Below are positions 58,343 through 64,000 of a stretch of 64,000 bases of DNA, one piece after another. Under the pieces are notes generated by a model. It did not search any database, was not told the origin of the DNA, and saw only the letters and a list, made by a program, of their open reading frames with translations. Source of the DNA: Polaromonas sp. YR568 (GTDB taxonomy: Bacteria > Pseudomonadota > Gammaproteobacteria > Burkholderiales > Burkholderiaceae_C). Position 1 is the stretch's first letter. Each line of letters starts with the position of its first letter. The position numbers were made by a program, and so were the translations under genes. The stretch lies in NCBI GenBank assembly GCA_945878995.1, contig CAMCUN010000008.1, positions 1-64,000 on the forward strand, read 5' to 3'.

Positions 58343-59392
58343 ATGAGTGCCTGGGCCATCGTCGCCAACAACGAACCCCTGCAAGCCATTGAGCAAGCGC
58401 CCCTGCACCCGCAGGGCACAGAGGTGGTGCTGCAGGTCACGCATGCGGGCGTGTGCCACTCCGACCTGCACCTCTGGCACGGCTACTACAACATGGGCAG
58501 CGGCCAAAAAATGATGCTGGCCGACCGCGGCGTCACCCTGCCCCGGGCGCCTGGCCATGAAATTGTGGGCCGCGTCGTTCGCGTGGGCCCCGACGCCCAG
58601 GGCGTCAAGGTGGGCGACGAGCGCATCGTTTTCCCCTGGCTGGGCTGCGGCCAGTGCGAGGTGTGCCTGGCCGGTCAAGACAACCTGTGCAACGCGATCT
58701 GCGCCTTGGGCGTGCGCCAAGATGGCGGCTACGGCAACGAGGTCAAGGTGCCGCACCCGCGCTTTTTGGTGGATTACGGCGACGTGGACCCGGCCTTTGC
58801 CGCCACCTTGGCCTGCTCGGGCATCACCGTGTACTCGGCCATTCGCAAGCTCTTGCCCATGTCGCCCGACACGCCCGTGGTCTTGATAGGCGCGGGGGGT
58901 CTGGGGCTGGCCGCCATAGGCATGCTGCTGGCCTTGGGCCACAAACGCATTGTCTCGGTCGACATCAGCGCCGACAAACGCCAGGCGGCCCTGGAGATGG
59001 GTGCCACCGATGTGGTGGACGGCAGCGCCCCTGAACTGGTGCAAGCCATTCACGCCGTCACCGGCGGCCCCGTCAAGGCCGCCATGGACTTTGTCAACAT
59101 TTCTTCCACCTCGGCCACCGGGCTGGAAATTCTGGCCAAAGACGGCCGCTTGGTGCTGGTGGGGGTGGGCGGCGGCGAGTTGGTCTTGTCGCTGGCCGGC
59201 ATGATTTTCAGGCCCCGATCGGTCATGGGCAGCATGACCGGCAACCCGCAAGACCTGCGCGATGTCACCGCCCTGGCCAAGGCCGGCAAACTCAAATCCC
59301 TGCCCATCACCCGCATGCCCAAAGACCAGGCCAACACCGCGCTGATGACCTTGAACGAAGGCCGGGCGGTGGGCCGCATTGTGTTGGTTTGA
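58343..59392 (+). CDS. Zinc-dependent alcohol dehydrogenase
   Basis: 'GVCHSDLHLWHGYYNMG', 'GHEIVGRVVRVG', 'WLGCGQCEVCLAGQDNLC'. Confidence 0.93.
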   Translation: MSAWAIVANNEPLQAIEQAPLHPQGTEVVLQVTHAGVCHSDLHLWHGYYNMGSGQKMMLADRGVTLPRAPGHEIVGRVVRVGPDAQGVKVGDERIVFPWLGCGQCEVCLAGQDNLCNAICALGVRQDGGYGNEVKVPHPRFLVDYGDVDPAFAATLACSGITVYSAIRKLLPMSPDTPVVLIGAGGLGLAAIGMLLALGHKRIVSVDISADKRQAALEMGATDVVDGSAPELVQAIHAVTGGPVKAAMDFVNISSTSATGLEILAKDGRLVLVGVGGGELVLSLAGMIFRPRSVMGSMTGNPQDLRDVTALAKAGKLKSLPITRMPKDQANTALMTLNEGRAVGRIVLV

Positions 59393-59397
59393 CGCCC

Positions 59398-60162
59398 ATG
59401 CAGCGCTTTGCCGGCAAAACCGTCTTGATCACCGGATCGACAGGCGGCATTGGCCTGGAGACCGCCCGCCGCTTCCATGCGGAGGGCGCCCAACTCGTGC
59501 TGGTGGATCTGGACGCCTCACTGCTGCAGGCCCAGGCCCAAGCGCTGGGCCCCGGTGTCAGCGTGTTCCTGGCCGACGTGGCCGATGAAGCCGCCGCCCA
59601 CAGCGTCTTCAGCGAGCTGGCCAGGCGCCAAATGCGCATCGACGTGGGCGTGCTCAACGCCGGCACCGAAGGCAAGATCGCCCTCATTGAAGAGCAAGCC
59701 CTCGCCGACTTTGACCGCGTCATGGCCGTCAATGTGCGCGGTGTGTTCATCTGGATGGCTGGCCTGATGCGGCTCATGCGGGCACAAGGCAGCGGCGCCA
59801 TCACCGTCACCTCATCGACGGCAGGGCTGCAAGGCGCACGCATGCTGGCCCCCTACTCGGCCAGCAAACACGCCGTCTTGGGCCTGGTGAAATCGGCCGC
59901 CATCGAAGGCGCCCCAGAGGGCATACGGGTCAACGCCGTCAACCCCGGGCCGGTGTCCACCCGCATGATGGACGCCATCGATGCAGGCCGAGGCGAGCTC
60001 AGAGAGGTGCAAACCCGCAGCGCCCAAGCCGTGCCCATGCGCCGCTACGGCACGCCTGCCGAAGTGGCCGCCATGATCGCCTTCATCAGCAGCGACGATG
60101 CCAGCTTCACCACCGGCAGCACACTGTGCTTGGACGGGGGGCTGGTGGCAGGCCGAGGCTGA
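59398..60162 (+). CDS. SDR-family oxidoreductase
   Basis: 'KTVLITGSTGGIGLETARRFHAEGAQLVLVDLD', YSASKHA, 'NAVNPGPVSTRMMD'. Confidence 0.93.
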   Translation: MQRFAGKTVLITGSTGGIGLETARRFHAEGAQLVLVDLDASLLQAQAQALGPGVSVFLADVADEAAAHSVFSELARRQMRIDVGVLNAGTEGKIALIEEQALADFDRVMAVNVRGVFIWMAGLMRLMRAQGSGAITVTSSTAGLQGARMLAPYSASKHAVLGLVKSAAIEGAPEGIRVNAVNPGPVSTRMMDAIDAGRGELREVQTRSAQAVPMRRYGTPAEVAAMIAFISSDDASFTTGSTLCLDGGLVAGRG

Positions 60163-60360
60163 GGGGAGGCGGCCGTCAGCGGTGCCTGTGATGGGCCCGC
60201 AAGCTGCCTCCACCAGACCGAGCAGACGCTCAAAATCGCCGGGCCGGCTGCCTGCGGGTTGGGCACCACTGTGTCCGAGTGGCGTTGAAGGCAGACCGCC
60301 AAGCGCCGTATTTTTTCAGGTGCGCGCCAGGCTCATGGGTTCAGTGCGCGGCTGCCCGGA

Positions 60361-61179
60361 TCAGTTGCCCTTGAAAACGGGTGGACGCTTATCGAAAAAT
60401 GCCGCCACTGCTTCAGCATGGTCAGCCGTGTGGTGGGCCTGGCCTTGCCACAGTCCGGCGCTGTCGAGTGCCTCGTCGAGCGTGGCAGTGCGTGCTTGCA
60501 GCAGCAACTGCTTGGTCCAGCGCAGCACTTGCGGCGGGTTGGCGGCAATCCGCTGAGCCAGGGACATGGCCTCGGCAAGCAACTGGTCGGGCTCCACCAG
60601 CTTGGACACCAGCCCTATCCGCAGCGCTTCATCGGCGTCTATGGTCTCGCCCGTCAAGGCCATTTCGGCTGCCCGGGAGAATCCCACCAAGCGCGGCAGG
60701 AACCAGCAGCCCCCATCGCCCGGCACGATGCCCACTTTGACAAAGCTTTCTGCAAACCGAGCCGTGCGGGATGCGATGCGGATGTCACACATGCAGGCCA
60801 AGTCATTGCCAGCGCCTATGGCCGGTCCATTGATGGCCGCAATGATGGGCACCTGCAGCTTTTGGAATGCCCGAGGGATGCGCTGTATGCCATTGCGGTA
60901 ATTTTGAGCAATTTCCTCGGGTGAGCCTTCAAACATGCCAGCTCGATCACGCATCTCGGCCACATTGCCGCCCGAGCAAAACGCAGAGCCGGCCCCAGTC
61001 AGAATGGCGGCGCGTATGTTTTGGTCCTGATTGAGCTTTTCAAACAAGCTTTCGAAGGCCGCAAACATGGCCTCGCCACTCAGCGCGTTGCGCGTCTCGG
61101 GCCGGTTCAGGGTGAGCAGGGCCACATGGCCGCGCACTTCAAAAAGAATGGAGTCGTCGGTGGGTGTATTGAGCATCAT
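60361..61179 (-). CDS. Enoyl-CoA hydratase/isomerase
   Basis: 'LLTLNRPETRNALSGEAM', 'ILTGAGSAFCSGGNVAEM', 'AAINGPAIGAGNDLACMCDIRIAS'. Confidence 0.92.
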   Translation of the reverse strand: MMLNTPTDDSILFEVRGHVALLTLNRPETRNALSGEAMFAAFESLFEKLNQDQNIRAAILTGAGSAFCSGGNVAEMRDRAGMFEGSPEEIAQNYRNGIQRIPRAFQKLQVPIIAAINGPAIGAGNDLACMCDIRIASRTARFAESFVKVGIVPGDGGCWFLPRLVGFSRAAEMALTGETIDADEALRIGLVSKLVEPDQLLAEAMSLAQRIAANPPQVLRWTKQLLLQARTATLDEALDSAGLWQGQAHHTADHAEAVAAFFDKRPPVFKGN

Positions 61180-61226
61180 GGCAATGATTAGATCAGTTCA
61201 AGGGCCGGGTCTGGGCTGGCATCAGT

Positions 61227-61247
61227 CCAGACCGTGACACGGTCTGG
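61227..61247. promoter_or_regulatory. Perfect 10-1-10 inverted repeat upstream of divergent hydratase and EamA genes
   Basis: CCAGACCGTG-A-CACGGTCTGG. Confidence 0.55.
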
Positions 61248-61468
61248 CCCGCAGTTGATTACTTGCAATGGTTGTCAGGCGGCTGGGGCCAAGGGTGTGT
61301 GTTCATGTGCAGTTAGCGACCCAAGGCCATGGCTGGTGATGGAGGACCTGGCGAGCCTTCAAAAGATCCAATGGCCCCAAAGCTGAGGCTGGCAACGCTC
61401 CAGCCTTGGCGACAGGACAATCGGCCTTTCCCGTTTAGCATCCAAAGCTTTCCCGTCCGACCTTCCCC

Positions 61469-62359
61469 ATGCAACTCAACCGCCGCCAACTCATCCTGCT
61501 GGTTCTGCTCACGCTGGTGTGGGGCTTCAATTGGCCGGTGATGAAACTGGGGGTGACGGACTTTCCGCCGCTGGCGTTTCGCGCGCTGTGCATGTGGCTG
61601 GGGCTGCCGGTGATGGCGCTGTCCATCGTGGTGCTGCGGCATTCGTTTGTGGTGCCGCGTGCGCATTGGCGCGAGCTGTTTTGGCTGGGCGTGACCAATT
61701 CGCTGGTGTGGCAGGTGCTGATCATGGTGGCGCTGGCCAACTTGAGCAGCGGGCGGGCGGCCATCTTGGCTTACAGCATGCCTATTTTTTCGGCGCTGCT
61801 GAGCGTGATGTTTTATGGCGAGCGGCTGGGCCTGCGGTCCTTGCTGGGGGTGCTGGCGGCCACGGGTGGCATGGTTCTGCTGCTCTGGCACGAGGTGGCG
61901 GTGCTCTCGGGCACGCCCTGGGGGGTGCTGTGCGCGCTGCTGGCCGCAGCCACCTGGGCGCTGGGTATGCGCCAGATGCGGGCCACGCGCATTCCGGCCA
62001 CCACGCTCACGCTGTCGTTTTGGATGGCGTGCATGACGGTGCTGGCGCTGACCCTGCTGAGCTGGCTGTTTGAGCGCGATGACTGGGTTTGGCCCACGCC
62101 CACGGTGTGGGGCTCGGTGGGCTACAACGCGGTGCTGGCGTTTGGCTTTGCGGCCACCACACAGATGTACCTGGCGCGCACGCTGCCGCCCTTGGCCGCC
62201 TCACTGAGCGTGATGCTGATCCCTATTTTGGGCGTGTTCTCGGGCGCCACTTTGCTGGGCGAGGTGCTGCACTGGCAGGACTGGGCCGCGGTGGTGCTGA
62301 TGGTGGGGGCCATGGGTTCGGTGCTGATGCCGCAGCGCACGCCGCCCAAGCCGGATTGA
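61469..62359 (+). CDS. DMT/EamA-family transporter
   Basis: Ten-TM-like pattern; 'LVWGFNWPVMKLGVTDFPPLAFRALC', second repeat 'AALSVMLIPILGVFSGATLLGEVLHWQDWAAVVLMVGAM'. Confidence 0.92.
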   Translation: MQLNRRQLILLVLLTLVWGFNWPVMKLGVTDFPPLAFRALCMWLGLPVMALSIVVLRHSFVVPRAHWRELFWLGVTNSLVWQVLIMVALANLSSGRAAILAYSMPIFSALLSVMFYGERLGLRSLLGVLAATGGMVLLLWHEVAVLSGTPWGVLCALLAAATWALGMRQMRATRIPATTLTLSFWMACMTVLALTLLSWLFERDDWVWPTPTVWGSVGYNAVLAFGFAATTQMYLARTLPPLAASLSVMLIPILGVFSGATLLGEVLHWQDWAAVVLMVGAMGSVLMPQRTPPKPD

Positions 62360-62419
62360 CGAGCCGATTGATACGTCGGGTTGATGCGTCGGATCGTGGC
62401 GCAGAGGTAATGCGCCTGG

Positions 62420-63250
62420 CTACTCGGCGGCCAGCCGCTCGGCGTGCTGGGCCTGCGCCACCTGCAGGGCCAGGCAGAGGTCGTCCCAGGCCTTGGCTTT
62501 GTCCAGGGGTGTGCGCATGAGGGCGCCCAGGTCGTAGCTGACCACGGCGGGCATGCCCCAGAGGTCGTGCACCTGGCCACGCAGCCGACCCAGGGGCTCG
62601 TCGGTTTCCAGCAGGGCTTGCGCGCCCAGGCGGCTCATGATGAAGACCACATCGGGCTCAGTGCGCTCCAGCACCTCGTCCAGGCCGTGCACCTCGGCAG
62701 GGCCGGCGCTGCGCTGCAGCGGGGCCAGCCAGACCATGGCGCCTTGGTGCAGGCGGGCAGCGCGCAGCATGTGTTGTAGCAGCTGGCCTGCGCTGTCGTT
62801 CAATTCATCGGGCCGGCCTTCGGCAAGCAGCAACCAGCGCTGCCCGGCGGCGGCGCTGGCATCGTCTTTGCCGGCCACGAGTTGGGCGGCATCGACGCGC
62901 CAGCTGGCGCCTGTGGATGCTGCTTCAGCGGCTGGGGCTGTGGGCAGCGGTGAGGCAGCGGGCATCGGTGAGGCGGCGGGGGGGCGGGCAGCAGGGGCCG
63001 AAGGCGGCGCTGGCATGGCCGCATCTGGAGGCGCTGACCTGGCGCTTGCAGTCTGCGCTGGGTTTGGGCGGGCGGTCTGCGCAGGCGACAAAGTTGTTGG
63101 CGAAGGAGCTGGCGAAGGTGCAGCAGCGGCGGCAGTCACAGGTGTCGCCTTCGATGACGCAGGCTGGTCCGCTTCAGGCAGCGGCGACCACACCTGCACA
63201 CCCATTTCTTTGAGCATGGCCCGTTGGCGTTTGTCCAGGTCCAGGCTCAT
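62420..63250 (-). CDS. Uracil-DNA-glycosylase-like family protein with Pro/Ala-rich linker
   Basis: Located after rimI; 'SAGQLLQHMLRAARL', 'PDVVFIMSRLGAQALLETDEPLGRLRGQVHDLWGMPAVVSYDLGALMRTPLDKAKAWDDL'. Confidence 0.6.
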   Translation of the reverse strand: MSLDLDKRQRAMLKEMGVQVWSPLPEADQPASSKATPVTAAAAAPSPAPSPTTLSPAQTARPNPAQTASARSAPPDAAMPAPPSAPAARPPAASPMPAASPLPTAPAAEAASTGASWRVDAAQLVAGKDDASAAAGQRWLLLAEGRPDELNDSAGQLLQHMLRAARLHQGAMVWLAPLQRSAGPAEVHGLDEVLERTEPDVVFIMSRLGAQALLETDEPLGRLRGQVHDLWGMPAVVSYDLGALMRTPLDKAKAWDDLCLALQVAQAQHAERLAAE

Positions 63251-63750
63251 GGTGGGGGGCTGGTGGTTGTGCCCAGGGGCAGGTTCATGACCACAGCGTC
63301 TTCGCGCTTGAACGCGGCCAGGGGGTAGTAGTTGCGGCGCACGCCCATTTCTTTGAATCCGTAGCGTTCATAAATACGGCGGGCGCGGGTGTTGCTCACG
63401 CGCACTTCCAGCCACAGCCATTGTGCGCCCTGGCCTGCAGACCAGATGGCCACCTCGTTGAGCATGTGCCGGGCATGGCCTTGGCCTTGTGCGTCGGGCG
63501 TGACTGTGATGTTGAGCAGGTGGGTTTCATCCAGCCCTTTCATGAGCACAAAATAGCCCAGCAGCTGCTCGCGCTGCAGCAGCACGCAGGCGTGGTAGCC
63601 GGCACGCAGCGAGTCTGCAAAATTACCGCTGGACCACGGGTGGGCGTAGGCCAGCTTTTCAATGTGGGCCACCTCGTTCAACCAGGCCGCCGTCATGGGC
63701 GCCAAGCTCAGAGCTTCTGGGCGATAGGCGGGGCGGGGCACGGCGTTCAT
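63247..63750 (-). CDS. rimI: Ribosomal-protein-alanine N-acetyltransferase
   Basis: GNAT fold 'LLNITVTPDAQGQGHARHMLNEV', 'WLEVRVSNTRARRIYERYGFKEMGVRRNYYP'. Confidence 0.93.
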   Translation of the reverse strand: MNAVPRPAYRPEALSLAPMTAAWLNEVAHIEKLAYAHPWSSGNFADSLRAGYHACVLLQREQLLGYFVLMKGLDETHLLNITVTPDAQGQGHARHMLNEVAIWSAGQGAQWLWLEVRVSNTRARRIYERYGFKEMGVRRNYYPLAAFKREDAVVMNLPLGTTTSPPP

Positions 63751-64000
63751 GGGCTCAAGCTTGGCAAGGCCGCTTGGGCCGCGGCTTTGGCGGCCAGGCG
63801 CTCGTCGGTGGTTTGGGCCACTTTGTCGCGCACGTAAAGCGGCAGGGCTTGCGCAGCGGGCACGGCCAGGCCCTGGGCCATGAGGCCGGGGGCCAGGCGC
63901 AGCAAGGCGGCCGCCGTGGGCCAGGCGGGCAGCACCAGGGCCGTGGTCGGCAGGGCGGGCAGGCGAGCGCCATAGACCTCAAACACATTGCCGGCCAACA
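63747..64000 (-). CDS. tsaB: tRNA threonylcarbamoyladenosine biosynthesis protein TsaB, C-terminal part (runs off window)
   Basis: C-terminal 'AQALPLYVRDKVAQTTDERLAAKA' typical of TsaB; adjacent to rimI. Confidence 0.8.
   Translation of the reverse strand, partial: LAGNVFEVYGARLPALPTTALVLPAWPTAAALLRLAPGLMAQGLAVPAAQALPLYVRDKVAQTTDERLAAKAAAQAALPSLSP

Noticed and set aside
21424-61179. Calling the whole catabolic region a mobile island
   Set aside because: No integrase, transposase, tRNA gene or terminal repeats seen in the window; composition appears similar to flanks by eye

Overview
64 kb of high-GC chromosomal DNA, probably Burkholderiales/Comamonadaceae-like (inferred from gene content only). 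Left part (0.2-10 kb): an aerobic phenylacetate (paa) cluster, paaZ-paaR(TetR)-paaE-paaD-paaC-paaB-paaA-paaK-paaI-paaG on the minus strand and a divergent paaY-like gene, with a near-perfect TetR-type palindrome between paaG and paaY. 10-18.5 kb: housekeeping genes (ssb, uvrA, pyrF), small DUF proteins and two intergenic repeat families: a 120-bp REP/BIME-like tandem array and a 128-bp G/C-rich repeat also present at the window start. 18.5-21.3 kb: a compact module with a near-consensus Fur box, a small CxxC protein translationally coupled to a DUF2325 protein, and a SOUL heme-binding protein. It is bracketed by intact pyrF and a degraded duplicate of the pyrF 5' end. 21.4-61 kb: a large catabolic region with four orphan Bug/TctC-type receptors, CoA transferases, enoyl-CoA hydratases, MaoC proteins, TauD/TfdA dioxygenases, a citryl-CoA-lyase-like gene, a Baeyer-Villiger monooxygenase, an acetoacetate-CoA ligase, a LIV-type ABC transporter, and LysR/MarR regulators. 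Two apparently shared promoter motifs within it suggest two regulons. Right end: EamA transporter, a UDG-like protein, rimI and partial tsaB. Most promising for follow-up: the Fur-box/CxxC/DUF2325/SOUL module within a pyrF duplication, and the two predicted catabolic regulons. No searches were run; family calls come from reading the translated sequences.
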